Origin: Bradyrhizobium barranii subsp. barranii
GTDB taxonomy: Bacteria > Pseudomonadota > Alphaproteobacteria > Rhizobiales > Xanthobacteraceae
Length of the DNA stretch: 64,000 bases
Reading direction: 5' to 3'
Assembly (NCBI RefSeq): GCF_017565645.3
Contig: NZ_CP086136.1
Location: 9,221,501 to 9,285,500 of the forward strand
Shown here in pieces: positions 9,718 through 19,865 of this stretch. Numbering within the stretch: the first letter of the stretch is position 1; each line of letters opens with the position of its first letter. Below the pieces are notes generated by a model that made no database searches, was not told where the DNA came from, and saw nothing but the letters and a program-made list of their open reading frames with translations. The translations under genes and the position numbers were made by a program.

Positions 9718-10118
9718 TCAGTGAAGCGCCTGCCTTCCCGCGGGTGATGGCTGTGGCTTGAGATGATCCAATATCTTCGAGCCGGCGCTGAACGACCTCG
9801 ACCAGAATTTCTCCAGAAAATCCAGGTGACACCGCAACAGCTCCGAGGAAGTTTTGGAGTCCGCGATATCCTTCAGAAAGGTGGCCTGATCGTGCAGGGA
9901 GGAAGCCGCCAAACCTAGTCCGTCCTTCAGGGCCGCAGCGAACAGGTTGCTTGTCGCTCAATCGAGCTCTGCCATTCCCGAAAAGTAAATGGAATAGGCG
10001 ATGCGGCTGTCGTAGATTTCCCAGCGCCATCGGCGGAAGCGCCAGATATCAGAGCCGGGTCGTGCCCGACATGTGGCCGCCGCTCGCGTTTCTCGTCTTC
10101 GCTTGCATTCGGTGCCAT
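9718..10118 (-). pseudogene. Phasin-like gene with a frameshift
   Basis: The gene starts at ATG 10118 (MAPNASEDEKRERRP) after a GGAG ribosome site. Near 9950 the frame must change to continue as NLFAAALKDGLGLAASSLHD and then FLKDIADSKTSSELLRCHLD, FLEKFWSRSFSAGSKI, ending at 9718. The second part resembles phasin-family proteins, amphipathic helices that coat polyhydroxybutyrate granules and are abundant in bacteroids. Length is about 133 residues after correction, near the family norm. The frameshift makes it a likely pseudogene unless it is a sequencing error. No T3SS link is visible. Confidence 0.55.
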
Positions 10119-11394
10119 TCGAGATCTCCTAGCTTGAAGGGCTTATAACGTACTAAGTTGTTCGCCGCTCATTTCGATCATCCCCTACAAGGTACCACAA
10201 TTGCCAACACGCGATACCTACCTCATTTGGTAACGTGGCAGCAAAGGAGGCAGTGAACGCGATACGGCCAGAGCCCATAGGCTGTAAAGCGCGCGTCCGT
10301 GTGCTGTCGCTTTGCCCACCGGTGCCGGCCCAGAGGCTGAGAACTGGGGCGATCGGATGGAGGATGGTGCCGGCTGCGCGTAGATGGCTGGCGGCGGCAA
10401 AGTCGGTGAGCGCACGTACATGGAGCAGCAATCAACATTCAATAATTGTTTAAGATTCTCCAAGCCGCTGGAACGGGCGATCGCTTCTACCCTGCTTCGA
10501 AGGCTTCACTGGCAGCCTGCTCGGCCTGTTGACGGCCCTGCCCTCTGAGCCAACGAGCACTTCTGGACGGGCCACATGAAAGCGACTTTGAATCGCGGTG
10601 GATGCCCTCGACGGCTGGAAGCCGATTCGGCCGGCTGGCGTATATGATCCATTAGAACCATCTCGGCGGCTCGCGCAACCAGGCGACCGCCAGGCACTTA
10701 ACCGCCGCGGCACCGCTATACGGGATCATCCAGAGGTTCTTGCCGACCGAATGCGAAATCCATGCTTCGATACGACGAGCTAACTGCCGGCGCAAACTTG
10801 CGATGTTCGGCGAAGCTTGTCCGGTGTCAGCTAGCGGGTTGGGTTAGGTGAAGCAATAGACGTTGCAAGCACCCCGCGCGGGAAAACGGCGTTGATGGAC
10901 AATGGCGGCAATACCCTTGCGTCTCGAGTTTAGCTGGAGGCTTGCTTTTTCTCTCGCACGCAGGCTTACGTCCTGTGGCTCTCGAACGTGTGCGGCGCAA
11001 TGTGGCACTCGGGCCGATCTTGAGACGTATAAACGCTGTGATCGTATGAACTTGTAGCAGCGCGGCTCGAGATAGACGACCAGAGACATGCTCCAGATGG
11101 CAGCCGTCCCTAGTTGACGATCAGCACTACCGGCTTGTCAACCGAGTGGCAGGGTCCCCTAGCCAAGGTGGTACAAGTCGACGTCCTCGAGGGTGTAGGC
11201 GCTGAAGCTCCCGAAATGGGCGAACAAGTTGTTGCGCTTGGCGCCGCAGCTGATCCGGTGATCCGGTCGGCGAGGCCGCGGCCCAGAGGCTATCGGGCGA
11301 GCGCATCGGCGCCTCGCGGAAGATGCGAGCATCGATTGAGCGCCAGCCTGCAGATCGCAGCGTCAGGACAGGACGACCTAGTCACGTGAATCTA
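10119..11394. other. 1.3 kb without a recognisable gene
   Basis: Only short, low-quality ORFs occur on either strand and none has family-like features. On the minus strand near 11160-11260 the piece HFGSFSAYTLEDVDLYHLG looks protein-like but I cannot name it. I see no promoter, RNA gene or repeat. Confidence 0.5.
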
Positions 11395-11600
11395 ATGTTC
11401 GCCACATAAAGTCTGCTGGGTTTTGTGGCAGAAGCGTTTGACGGAAGCCAAAATCTGGTCTGCGGACTTGGTCCATTTGAAGGGCTTCGGGTTTTGGTTG
11501 TGCAGGTGGATGAAGGTGCAGATGTCGGCCTCGAGTTGCCCGACGGAGGTGTCGTCTAATCGCTGCTGGGACGTCAAGCATTTAGTTTCGTCAAGAGACG
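11395..11600 (-). pseudogene. IS630-family transposase remnant, C-terminal
   Basis: The minus strand reads SVGQLEADICTFIHLHNQNP followed by KPFKWTKSADQILASVKRFC, the typical C-terminus of IS630-type transposases, with a stop at 11392-11394. It may be the tail of the same element whose N-terminal part is at 13728-14530, pushed apart by IS110 insertions; that link is inference. Confidence 0.75.
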
Positions 11601-11774
11601 CTGCCGGGTGCGTGGTTGTCTTCGCGGTCGACATTGGTCGCCGCATGATGGAGCTTCGCGGACGAGCCTTCAATGTGGACGACGCACTTTGCTGAGTCAG
11701 CAGTGCAACCCCATCAGCGGAATGGCTCGGCTCACGTCCCGGCAGGGATACCTTAGGCGTTCAGGTTCTGAACG

Positions 11775-12806
11775 CTATCCGAGCTTATGCGGCAGCTCCG
11801 GCATTCGGATTGAACAGCTCGCCGGTCTTAAGCATCGTATGCTTATCACCGCCAGTTTCCGTGCCACAGCCACGGCGGCTCTTTTGAAGCCGATCCTCTC
11901 CCGGAGATGCCGTCCCCACGTCCGCAGAGCGCTGTCGGTTGAGCTGCGCGTCAGAATGACCGCTGCCGCTTCATAGAGAAGCCCACGCAAATGGCGGTCG
12001 CCACGTCGGGATATATGGCCATCATAATCGACTTCTCCGGATTGGTAGCGGCGCGTTGTCAGGCCGATCCACGCGCCAACAGATCGGGATTTCCTAAAGT
12101 TGTCAGGCTCCTCAATAGCTGTGGCAAAAGAGGTTGCGGTGATCGCACCGATGCCCGGAATCGACATGAGGATGCGGCAGGCCTGACTCTCGCGCGCATC
12201 CCGAACCAACTGGCGACCGAGTTCGGCGGCGCGGATGCGAATGCCACGCCAGGCTTCCAGCATCGGAAGCACGATGGATGCAAGTCCGTCCTGATCAGCC
12301 AGAAGGTTCCGGACGTTCTCGAAGGTGCTTCCCTTTCCGGCGGGAACAAGCAGACCGAAGGTCTTCATGACGCCGCGGATCTGGTTCGAAAGCTCGGTGG
12401 TGATCCGGACCAGCCGCGTGCGCGCCGCGACAAGCGTGCGGGTCAGCATGCTGTTGAATCCCTTCACGCGCACCTCACGAAAGAACCCGACTTCCGCGAG
12501 CTGCGCCAGACCATCGGCGTCGTTCGCGTCCGTCTTGTTCGCCGCCATATCGAGCGCCGCTTTATCATGGCGCGCATCGACGCAGATCGCCGGCAATCCT
12601 TCGGTGCGCAAAGAATGATAGAACCATACCGACAGCGGTCCCGTCTCGAACACCACGCGTTTCACGGCCGGCGCCCGCTTGCGGATGAGCGCGGCGATGA
12701 CACTGGGATCAGATGCACACTTGCCGCGCCAGATCCGTTCATCTGCTCGACGGATCGAGACCGCCGTCTCTTTCATCGACACATCGAGACCGATATACTC
12801 TTCCAT
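11775..12806 (-). CDS. IS110-family transposase (C-terminal frameshift)
   Basis: A 343-residue IS110/IS1111 recombinase. The N-terminal DEDD RuvC-like domain begins EEYIGLDVSM (first Asp) with ANKTDANDADGLA near residue 100; the C-terminal transposase_20 domain has LMSIPGIGAITA and GAWIGLTTRRYQSGEVDYDG. I start at ATG 12806, since the family begins at this point; an upstream ATG adds 19 unrelated residues. Near 11845 a one-base shift replaces the expected tail: the other frame reads HTMLKTGELFNPNAGAAA and a stop, as in relatives. The catalytic domains are intact. Confidence 0.87.
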   Translation of the reverse strand: MEEYIGLDVSMKETAVSIRRADERIWRGKCASDPSVIAALIRKRAPAVKRVVFETGPLSVWFYHSLRTEGLPAICVDARHDKAALDMAANKTDANDADGLAQLAEVGFFREVRVKGFNSMLTRTLVAARTRLVRITTELSNQIRGVMKTFGLLVPAGKGSTFENVRNLLADQDGLASIVLPMLEAWRGIRIRAAELGRQLVRDARESQACRILMSIPGIGAITATSFATAIEEPDNFRKSRSVGAWIGLTTRRYQSGEVDYDGHISRRGDRHLRGLLYEAAAVILTRSSTDSALRTWGRHLRERIGFKRAAVAVARKLAVISIRCLRPASCSIRMPELPHKLG

Positions 12807-13004
12807 GGCTGTTCTCCATTCGATGCTTGGGCCCGGCGTCCAGTCGTGAGCCCGTATTTCCATCCTATCGGGGAACAGCCACCCTCCAAGACTATTGATT
12901 GTCTTCAGGGCAACACGCTCCTGCGATTACCCCATGTGGACGCCCCCTCACGGCATCGCTGTGCCAAAGTGGTGTCGTTGACCATCACTTGAACGGAGGC
13001 GTCC

Positions 13005-13461
13005 ATGTCGGAATTTAGCATAATCGCGTTGGATCTGGCGAAGAATGTGTTCCAGATGCACGGCGCGGATGCATCAGGAACCGTGCTTTTCCGCAAGAAG
13101 CTGCGCCGGGATCAGATCCTTAAATGTCTTGCCGCGCAGCCGACGTGCACGGTCGCAACGCGACTTTGCGGCATGGCTGGGGCTTACCCCGCTGCAGCGC
13201 TCCACCGGAGGCAAGCAGAAGCTCGGCAAGACGTCACGTATGGGCGAACGAACCCTGCGACGACTACTGATCATCGGCGCGAGCGCGGCCGTGCGCTGGG
13301 CAATGCGCAAAGGCTCGACAGCGGATTCTTGGCTTGCGCGCATGCTTGCCCTCAAGCCGCCCATGCTGGTGATCGTCGCCCTCGCTAACAAGATGGCGCG
13401 CATCGTCTGGGCATTGATGGCGAGAGGCGGAACCTATCGGGCTCCGGCTGCGGCGAAGTAG
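13005..13461 (+). pseudogene. IS110-family transposase with large internal deletion
   Basis: The N-terminus MSEFSIIALDLAKNVFQMHG with the DEDD start is followed, after about 50 residues and a frame change near 13150, by the family's C-terminal part DFAAWLGLTPLQRSTGGKQK and ASAAVRWAMRKGSTADSWLA, ending APAAAK. About 200 residues in the middle are missing. It is a different IS110 type from the one at 11775. The deleted gene cannot make a working recombinase. Confidence 0.85.
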
Positions 13462-13727
13462 TTCCGCGGCAGGGACCGTGAGTGTGAGAAGGTCAACCGG
13501 AGAGTATGGCGCACGGTCACGAGACAGGAATGGGAAAACCAGATCATGGATACGCGCCTCGAGCACGCGAAGTTGAATTGGACCCGTTCCGCGAACTCCC
13601 ATACGGGCCAGCGGCATGTGGCAGCCGCAACAAAAGGCCGAACACATGTCAGCGCCCGACCACGCTCCGCACTCTTCGAAAGATTCTTCTTGCACCAACG
13701 GGGGCGTCTACACATGTCCATGACGAT

Positions 13728-14530
13728 ATGGACATCGAGGCCTTCAGGAACTTGAGCATCGATCTCTTTTAAAAACTTCAAGACTCGACTGCCCGGTGGC
13801 GCTTGTAGCATTTGCCGATGACGAACCCCGAGGCGACATCGAGCGCGGCAAACAGCGTGGTCGCACCATGCCGCACATAGCTGTGCGTACGACGCTCCGG
13901 TATGCCGGGCATCATTGGCAAGACCGGCTGCTCGCGATCGAGTGCCTGAATCTGGCTTTTCTCATCGATGCTGAGGACAAGGGCTCGGTTCGGCGGGGAC
14001 AGGTAAAGCCGACGATGTCGCGTGCCTTGTCGACGAGCCGCGGATCGCTCGACAACTTGAATGTCTGGCTACGGTGCGGTTGCAAGCCGAACGCCGACCA
14101 CATTCGGCGGATCGTGGTGCGGGAAAAGCCAGTTTCCGCAGCCATCGAGCGGATCAACCATTGCGTCGCCTCGGCCGGCGTCGTACGCAGCGTGCGATCG
14201 ATCACGGCGGCAACCTGATCGTCGTTGATGGTGCGAGGGCGGCCAGGGCGTGCCTCGTCAAGCAAGCCATCACAGCGATCCTTCAAAAATCGGCGGCGCG
14301 ACTTGCCAACGGTGTGTTCGTGGAGGCCGAGTTCGGCAGCCACAGACTTGCTTGGCAAGCCATCCGCCCACCGCAGGATCGCGCGGCATCGCTCAGGAAA
14401 GCAACCGCGCAGCACGATGACGACGAACTTGCCTCTCCAAGTACGCCCGCTCCTGCGGACTCAGCACCAACGGCGCGATCGGCCGGCCTTTCCCACCTGC
14501 ATTCGCCACAAGCGCTCTCCTCTCTCGAGA
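13728..14530 (-). pseudogene. IS630-family transposase remnant, N-terminal two thirds
   Basis: Minus-strand pieces in several frames follow an IS630 transposase in order: [100 protein letters not shown] and MD, after which similarity stops at about 13728. At least three frameshifts are needed. Its missing C-terminus may be the piece at 11395-11600. Confidence 0.8.
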
Positions 14531-14575
14531 TTCGAGCTATCAACCAATGCGACGAACTTGCGTTCCGGATGACTA

Positions 14576-15409
14576 GGGTCTGTACCTAAATAGCGCCACG
14601 TGATTCTCTTGCCTACGTGTTGATTCGGGGGCGAGAGAATGCGCGCTGGTTTGTTTTGGCTGAACGACAGGCAATGGGCGCGTATCGAACCGCATCTGCC
14701 GAGGGGACTGACGGGGCCGGATCGGGACGACGACCGACGCATCGTCAGCGGCATCATTCACATGCTGCAATCGGGTGCACGATGGCGTGATTGTCCACGT
14801 GAATACGGCCCTTACACGACGATCTACAATCGCTTCAATCGCTGGGCCAAGCGAGGACGATGGTGCGCAATCTTCGAAGCGCTGGCCAAGCCTGGCGAAG
14901 ACGGCGTCGTACTGTCGCTCGACTCGACCTCGATTAAAGCTCACCGGTGTGCCTCCGGCGGAAAAGGGGGGAGCACAATCAAGCAATCGGCCGCTCGCGC
15001 GGAGGCCGCACGACAAAAATCCATGCGCTGAGCGATCCGCTCTGCCGGCCGGTCGTCCTGCATCTGACTCCAGGCCAGGATGCCGATATCGCTGCGGCTC
15101 CCGATGTCCTGGCGCTCGCGCCACCCATGAGCGTGCTCCTCGCCGACAAAGGGTATGATGGCGACAAGCTTCGCGGCGAAATCATTCGTCGTGGCGCCAA
15201 GCCCGTAATCCCCAATAAATCTAACCGTGTCGTCATCCATCGCTTCAACAAACGCGCCTACAAAGGACGAAATGTCATCGAACGCTGCTTTTGCAGGCTC
15301 AAGGACTTCCGGCGCATCGCCACGCGATATGACAAGCTCGCCCGTAATTTTTTGGCCGCTGTTCATCTCGCCGCTCTCGTCGCATATTGGCTCAATTGAG
15401 TCTGGACCC
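14576..15409 (+). mobile_element. IS5-family (IS427-type) element, copy A
   Basis: An 834-bp element with ends GGGTCTGTACC and, inverted, GGGTCCAGACTC, flanked by TA on both sides (14574-14575, 15410-15411). It lies directly against the end of rhcU. An almost identical copy is inverted at 47285-48118. Removing the element leaves the rhcU stop TAG in place, so the insertion did not shorten rhcU. Confidence 0.9.
14639..15399 (+). CDS. IS5-family transposase in two overlapping frames (likely programmed frameshift)
   Basis: The first frame (14639-15031) encodes 130 residues with DUF4096-type sequence (DRQWARIEPHLPRGLTGPDR, LDSTSIKAHRCASGGKGG). The second (14947-15399) continues the DDE domain with ADKGYDGDKLRGEIIRRG and RNVIERCFCRLKDFRRIATR. 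The switch coincides with AAAAGGGGGG at about 14964-14973, a classic slippery run, so the full enzyme is probably made by ribosomal frameshifting, as known for IS427-group elements. The second copy keeps exactly the same arrangement, which argues against random damage. Confidence 0.88.
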
Positions 15410-16446
15410 TAGACTAGCCCCGCCGCATAGAGCGCTTTTGCGACTGACTCGAAATACTGCGAAGGCACCGGGTTGCCGAGCCTTGCCTTGCCGAGCAGCT
15501 GACGCGCCAGAACATTGTCCTCCACAATGTTGAGGCGAAGCGCGCGCGCCTCACCAAGCAGCTGTGAAGCAGCTTCACCCTCGCCACGGCAGACCAACAC
15601 CGGCACACCGGTCTCGCCGCGAACATAGCGCAGACCAATCAACGTTGCCGGTCCCCGCAATATCAACGTGGCCCGGCTGATGCCGAGTGGAGCCTCGTTT
15701 GCCGACTCTTGCCGCAGCCGCCGGTGCTCGCGCTTCACCTGCGGATTGCCTTGCTGTTCCTTGTTCTCCCGCTTGGCCTCCGTTTCCGTCATGCGCATGT
15801 CCTGCATAAACAACCAACGCTGGATTAGAAGGTCAGCCAATCCGCCGACCAGAAAAGCTCCAGCGGCAATGCCAATCAGCAGTTTAACCTCGGTGAAGAC
15901 GAAACCAAAACAGCCCATGCCGCAGACTGGCAGGTACACCAGCGCTTTCCAGCTCGCGGTCACGGTTAAAAAGAAGATCGCACCAAGCAAAACCACTTTA
16001 GCCAGGGTCTTGCCAAGCTCGATGGCCGAACGTTTCGAGACGATACGCTTCAAGCCTTTGATGGGATCGAGTTTCTCGAGCTTCGGCTTGAGCGGCTCCG
16101 AAGCAAACATAAAGCCGCCATTGGCCAGGACATTGGCCAGAAGAGCTGCTGTCACGGCAGCGGCGAGCAACGGAGCGACAGTGGCAATCGAAAGTTCTAG
16201 CAAGCCGCTGAGCGCTTGTGGCACCGCGCTTGTGAACGGCTGCTCCTGCAGTTTATCGACCAGCCGGACCGTCTCCTGCCACTTGTCCTCAATGGCACCC
16301 GCTCGCCACCACAGACAGCCGAAACCGGCACAGGCGCTGACGCCGCTCACTAGATCGGAGCTGCGCGCGCTCTGCCCCTTCTTGCGCGCATCGCGCAGCT
16401 TCTTGGGCGTCGGAGGAAGCTTTTTCTCCTCACTCGTAGAGCTCAT
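15409..16446 (-). CDS. rhcU: T3SS export gate switch protein RhcU (SctU)
   Basis: A 345-residue FlhB/YscU-family inner-membrane protein that switches substrate class in the export gate. It begins [20 protein letters not shown], the usual basic start, with four membrane segments in residues about 30-210. The self-cleavage site of this family is normally NPTH; the corresponding place must lie near residues 255-270, where the text reads [20 protein letters not shown], so I do not see a canonical NPTH (see findings). It overlaps rhcT by four bases. The stop codon TAG lies exactly at the junction with the IS5 copy. Last gene of the nopB-rhcU operon. Confidence 0.93.
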   Translation of the reverse strand: MSSTSEEKKLPPTPKKLRDARKKGQSARSSDLVSGVSACAGFGCLWWRAGAIEDKWQETVRLVDKLQEQPFTSAVPQALSGLLELSIATVAPLLAAAVTAALLANVLANGGFMFASEPLKPKLEKLDPIKGLKRIVSKRSAIELGKTLAKVVLLGAIFFLTVTASWKALVYLPVCGMGCFGFVFTEVKLLIGIAAGAFLVGGLADLLIQRWLFMQDMRMTETEAKRENKEQQGNPQVKREHRRLRQESANEAPLGISRATLILRGPATLIGLRYVRGETGVPVLVCRGEGEAASQLLGEARALRLNIVEDNVLARQLLGKARLGNPVPSQYFESVAKALYAAGLV

Positions 16447-17264
16447 TTCAACAGCTTCCTCAGATGATCGAGCATGTCGTTCGAGGTCAGGATTTCAGAA
16501 CCGGCATATTCGAGCAGATAGACGGTGTAGCTGACCATAATGACCCCGAATGCAACATTCTTGATCATCGGGGAGAGATCGTTCATCTTGAGCTGAGATG
16601 CAAAACGGCCGAGCATCATGACCGAGATATCCACCAGCAACAGCAGGGCCAGAACCGGCCCGGCGACCAACAAGGTCGTCATCATGATACGATCGAGAAG
16701 GGCAAGACACTCCATTGCCCCTTGCACTGTCAAGGCAGGCAAAAACTGATAGACAGGCCACACTAGGTAGCTGCCATAAAGGCCGCTCACCATGGTCTGC
16801 AGCCCGCCGACCAGAACGAAGATCGTAACCGCCGTAACACCGAGAAAGAGCCCGGTTCCAGTCGCTTGGCTGTGCGTCGCGGGATCCTCCCCCGCAACTT
16901 GGCTTGAAATTCCTCGTTGGGTATCGATGATGTCGCCGACTGCCTGTATGCTCCATAGTGGAATACTGAGCAGGATGCCGAGCATCAGACCGACGAACAC
17001 CTCCTTCACGCCAAGCATGGTAACGCTAACCAAGCGCGTGTTCGGGTCCAAGGCCTGCAGACCGAGCTTGATCTGAGCAAGGCAAGGCAGGCCAATCGCA
17101 ATCGTCAGGCTTCCCCGAATGAGGCCGCTGATACGCGGCCGGGTGAAGACAGGAAGCACCAGCATGATGCCTAGGGCGCGGGCCGCACTCAGGCCGGTTG
17201 CGGCGACGAATTCGATCGAGCCCTGAACGAGAACTTGCGCCTCTGCGGGTGACAGGCCAGCCAT
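16443..17264 (-). CDS. rhcT: T3SS export gate protein RhcT (SctT)
   Basis: A 273-residue FliR/YscT-family membrane protein, normal length, with about six hydrophobic segments (for example [20 protein letters not shown] and [20 protein letters not shown]). With RhcR and RhcS it forms the core of the export gate through which substrates pass the inner membrane. It is separated from rhcS by about 10 bases and overlaps rhcU by four, consistent with coupled translation in the operon. Confidence 0.95.
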   Translation of the reverse strand: MAGLSPAEAQVLVQGSIEFVAATGLSAARALGIMLVLPVFTRPRISGLIRGSLTIAIGLPCLAQIKLGLQALDPNTRLVSVTMLGVKEVFVGLMLGILLSIPLWSIQAVGDIIDTQRGISSQVAGEDPATHSQATGTGLFLGVTAVTIFVLVGGLQTMVSGLYGSYLVWPVYQFLPALTVQGAMECLALLDRIMMTTLLVAGPVLALLLLVDISVMMLGRFASQLKMNDLSPMIKNVAFGVIMVSYTVYLLEYAGSEILTSNDMLDHLRKLLK

Positions 17265-17274
17265 CCAAGCTCTG

Positions 17275-17556
17275 CTAGTATCTTGCGGTGAGTGCCGGAA
17301 ACTCGCTGAAGATGCGCTCGGCCTGGTCGATCAGCGGGGCGCTGAGAACCGGGGAAAAACCGGCGAGCACGGCGACGACAACCAGAAGCTTGACCGTCAG
17401 TGGCAGGGTTTGGTCCTGGAGCTGAGTTGCCGCCTGGATAAGGCCAATGATCAGTCCGGAGATCAGAGCTGCGAGCAACGGCGGCAGAACCCAGATCATG
17501 AAGAGCACGAGCGATTGACTGAGGTGCGTAAGGATGCTGGCTTCGTTCATGGTCAA
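17275..17556 (-). CDS. rhcS: T3SS export gate protein RhcS (SctS)
   Basis: A 93-residue FliQ/YscS-family protein with two membrane helices ([20 protein letters not shown] and [16 protein letters not shown]). The family's short segment with [10 protein letters not shown] between the helices is present. It is a gate subunit with RhcR and RhcT. It overlaps the stop of rhcR by four bases. Confidence 0.95.
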   Translation of the reverse strand: MTMNEASILTHLSQSLVLFMIWVLPPLLAALISGLIIGLIQAATQLQDQTLPLTVKLLVVVAVLAGFSPVLSAPLIDQAERIFSEFPALTARY

Positions 17557-18218
17557 CCTCCTGGCGTGGTGTAGCTTAGTACTAGCCCGTGCATGAGACG
17601 TGACCAGCCGTCGATAGTGACGAACAGAAAGAGCTTGAAGGGGACAGATATCACTGTGGGGGATACCATCGACATACCCATGGCCATCAAAATCGTGGTG
17701 ACAATCAGATCGATCGTGATGAAGGGAAGATAGAGAAGAAAACCGATTTCGAAGCCCCGCTTGAGTTCGGAAATCAAGAACGACGGCACAAGAATTGAGA
17801 AATCATCTGCCGTTACGCTGCCGCGCATCTCCTCCGACCAGACATGTTCGGTGGATGACAGGAAGAAGCGGCGCTGCTCTTCATTGGTGAATTTCTTCAG
17901 ATGAACACGCAGCGGCTCCTGTCCCTCCTTGGCGGCCATCACCCAGTCATCGAAACTCTGGTAGCGAAGTTGCGGATCGGTAAGGCGGTTATAGGTCTGC
18001 TCGAAGACTGGAGCGCTGATGAAGACGGTCAGGATGAGTGCCGCTCCGTAAAGGACGATGTTCGGCGGTATCGATTGAGTTCCTAGCGCATTGCGCACGA
18101 GGAAGAGAACAACCGAGACCTTGATAAAGGCTGTAGTTGTGACGACAGCAAAGGCCAGGAGGCCAAGGCCGACCGTTATCGCAAGAAGCGCCAGGATGCT
18201 GGGTTGAATTTCAGTCAT
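17553..18218 (-). CDS. rhcR: T3SS export gate protein RhcR (SctR)
   Basis: A 221-residue FliP/YscR-family protein. The N-terminal hydrophobic part includes LALLAITVGLGLLAFAVVTT and the strongly conserved FIKVSVVLFLVRNALGTQSI; the C-terminal part has the family pattern FLLYLPFITIDLIVTTILMA MGM. I use the ATG at 18218, which overlaps the end of rhcQ by eight bases; the open frame continues upstream inside rhcQ without similarity. Confidence 0.95.
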   Translation of the reverse strand: MTEIQPSILALLAITVGLGLLAFAVVTTTAFIKVSVVLFLVRNALGTQSIPPNIVLYGAALILTVFISAPVFEQTYNRLTDPQLRYQSFDDWVMAAKEGQEPLRVHLKKFTNEEQRRFFLSSTEHVWSEEMRGSVTADDFSILVPSFLISELKRGFEIGFLLYLPFITIDLIVTTILMAMGMSMVSPTVISVPFKLFLFVTIDGWSRLMHGLVLSYTTPGG

Positions 18219-19332
18219 TAAGCGCCAACCTGCCGCGTAACCTGACGGCGAGCTCCTCGCCGATCCGCACGATGTCGCCTCGGCCGATACGTTGGCCGTT
18301 CGCAACGATATCGACCGGCCCGTCAAGATGCCGGCCAAGTTCGAACACGTGGCCTTCGTTGATGGTTCGCAAGGTTCCCAACGGCATCGGCCAGCGGCCA
18401 CATTCGAATACGAGTGTGATCTCGATGCTGTCGATATCCGCCTCTGACGGGGGCTGCTGTTGCATCTGGTTTTGGGGCATCACATCTTCACTTTTTAGAG
18501 GGTGGGATCGCAAGCGGAATGGTCCTCGCAGCACCAGCCTGTCGCCGCCAATCTCTGCAGGGGCCCACAATCGGTCTGCAACGAGAACAATTTGGCCTCG
18601 CGCGAGTGGAATTGTGTCCGGGAGCAGCGCATCGCCTTGCTCTGCTTGGCGAAGAACGCCGATCGCGACGCGGAGCGAGCCGATATGGCCTGCAACGATG
18701 ACCGGGAGTTCGGAAAGCAGCCTGGCCGCCTGTCGCGGTAATCGGCCGAGCAGCTCGCCGAGGACGGTGAAAGCCGGAGGCACCGGACCGTCGAACGGAG
18801 AGAATAGAAGCAGCCGAGCCTTGCTGGCGAGCTCACCATAGGCGACGTCAAATTCAAGATAAGGCTGCGTACTCCGCGCTTCCTCGGTGCGAACAAGCTG
18901 CAGATTCCGCTGCGTCATTCTTTCCAGCGCAGCAAGCAAGGGTTCAAGCGCAAGTTCCAGGACCAGCGAACGCGCCGGCTCAGAAGGTAAGGTAAGCCCA
19001 TTCTGCACGGTCCGAACCAGCGCTTCCGCAAGCTTACCCGGCAAGGACAGGATCAAGGTTTCACCTTCTACTTCGAAGACGCAGTCGAGCATCGGTGCCG
19101 CAGCCGGCTCCGCCTGCCAGACGGTCCGGCTCACGCGCACAGATAGCGGCTTCTCGCCGAGGAGGCCTTGTAGAGGCGCACGCAACGCTGTGATCTCGTT
19201 AAGCCACGAGGCCACTGCGTGCGACAGGATCAGCGACGGCATGAAGGCTGCGCGCTCAGCCGGCCGGTCCGAGGCCGGTGCGGCTTCCGCGCCGCAGGCC
19301 CCGAGCTCGCGCGTGAGAGGATCTGCAATCAT
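18211..19332 (-). CDS. rhcQ: T3SS cytosolic ring protein RhcQ (SctQ)
   Basis: A 373-residue SpoA/FliN-type C-ring protein that forms the sorting platform for substrates under the export gate. The C-terminal SpoA domain is clear: IEITLVFECGRWPMPLGTLR, then HVFELGRHLDGPVDIVANGQ and IGRGDIVRIGEELAVRL. The N-terminal half is variable, as usual. An internal start that would produce a short SctQ-C form, as in other systems, was not identified with confidence. It overlaps sctO by four bases. Confidence 0.93.
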   Translation of the reverse strand: MIADPLTRELGACGAEAAPASDRPAERAAFMPSLILSHAVASWLNEITALRAPLQGLLGEKPLSVRVSRTVWQAEPAAAPMLDCVFEVEGETLILSLPGKLAEALVRTVQNGLTLPSEPARSLVLELALEPLLAALERMTQRNLQLVRTEEARSTQPYLEFDVAYGELASKARLLLFSPFDGPVPPAFTVLGELLGRLPRQAARLLSELPVIVAGHIGSLRVAIGVLRQAEQGDALLPDTIPLARGQIVLVADRLWAPAEIGGDRLVLRGPFRLRSHPLKSEDVMPQNQMQQQPPSEADIDSIEITLVFECGRWPMPLGTLRTINEGHVFELGRHLDGPVDIVANGQRIGRGDIVRIGEELAVRLRGRLALND

Positions 19333-19865
19333 GCTGGCTCACCTCCCGTCTGCCCTGACGGGCCGCGCCGGTAGCGGAGCAAGACTTCATCATCAGCATC
19401 GATTTCGGCGGCGGCTTCGAAATGAGCACTCGTGGTGCGCCGAACGTCTTGATCAATCTCACGCCATTTCTGGCTCGCCGCTGAACGCCTGGCCCAAACG
19501 GCCCTCGCCTCAAGAACCGCAGTCTCAGCTTGCGCCTGAGCAGCACGGGCATTTTCAAGAACCTGCTGCGCCGCTGCAATCTCGTCTGTGAGCCGGCCGA
19601 TGATGAGATGATAGCGCCGCTGCAGCTCGCAAACAGACATCGCATCGGCTGCTAGCATCTCCCGATAGAGCTCTGCCTCGAGCTTTGCCCGGCGCTCTTC
19701 GGCATGTGTAAGATGCTCGAAAGCTCGTTGGACAGCTTGGATCGCAAGGTGGCGCTTGGCTTCCATGTTAGACAATTCACGAATGGCGCTTCGCTCCCGC
19801 ATGTCCTTTACGAGCCGCAGCTTCGAGGCGTGAACGGGACTTAGGCGGTCAGACGCGATATCCAT
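19329..19865 (-). CDS. T3SS ATPase stalk protein, SctO/YscO-like (y4yJ homologue)
   Basis: A 178-residue protein rich in charged residues and long helices (HLAIQAVQRAFEHLTHAEER, IAAAQQVLENARAAQAQAET), matching the coiled-coil hairpin of SctO/FliJ proteins, which link the ATPase to the export gate and recycle chaperones. Assignment rests on coiled-coil character, size, and its place between rhcN and rhcQ, the position of y4yJ in other rhizobia. It overlaps rhcN by 25 bases. Confidence 0.85.
   Translation of the reverse strand: MDIASDRLSPVHASKLRLVKDMRERSAIRELSNMEAKRHLAIQAVQRAFEHLTHAEERRAKLEAELYREMLAADAMSVCELQRRYHLIIGRLTDEIAAAQQVLENARAAQAQAETAVLEARAVWARRSAASQKWREIDQDVRRTTSAHFEAAAEIDADDEVLLRYRRGPSGQTGGEPA

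Noticed and set aside
14576..15409. Truncation of rhcU by the IS5 copy
   Set aside because: Joining the flanks without the element still gives a TAG stop at the same codon, so the C-terminus is natural.
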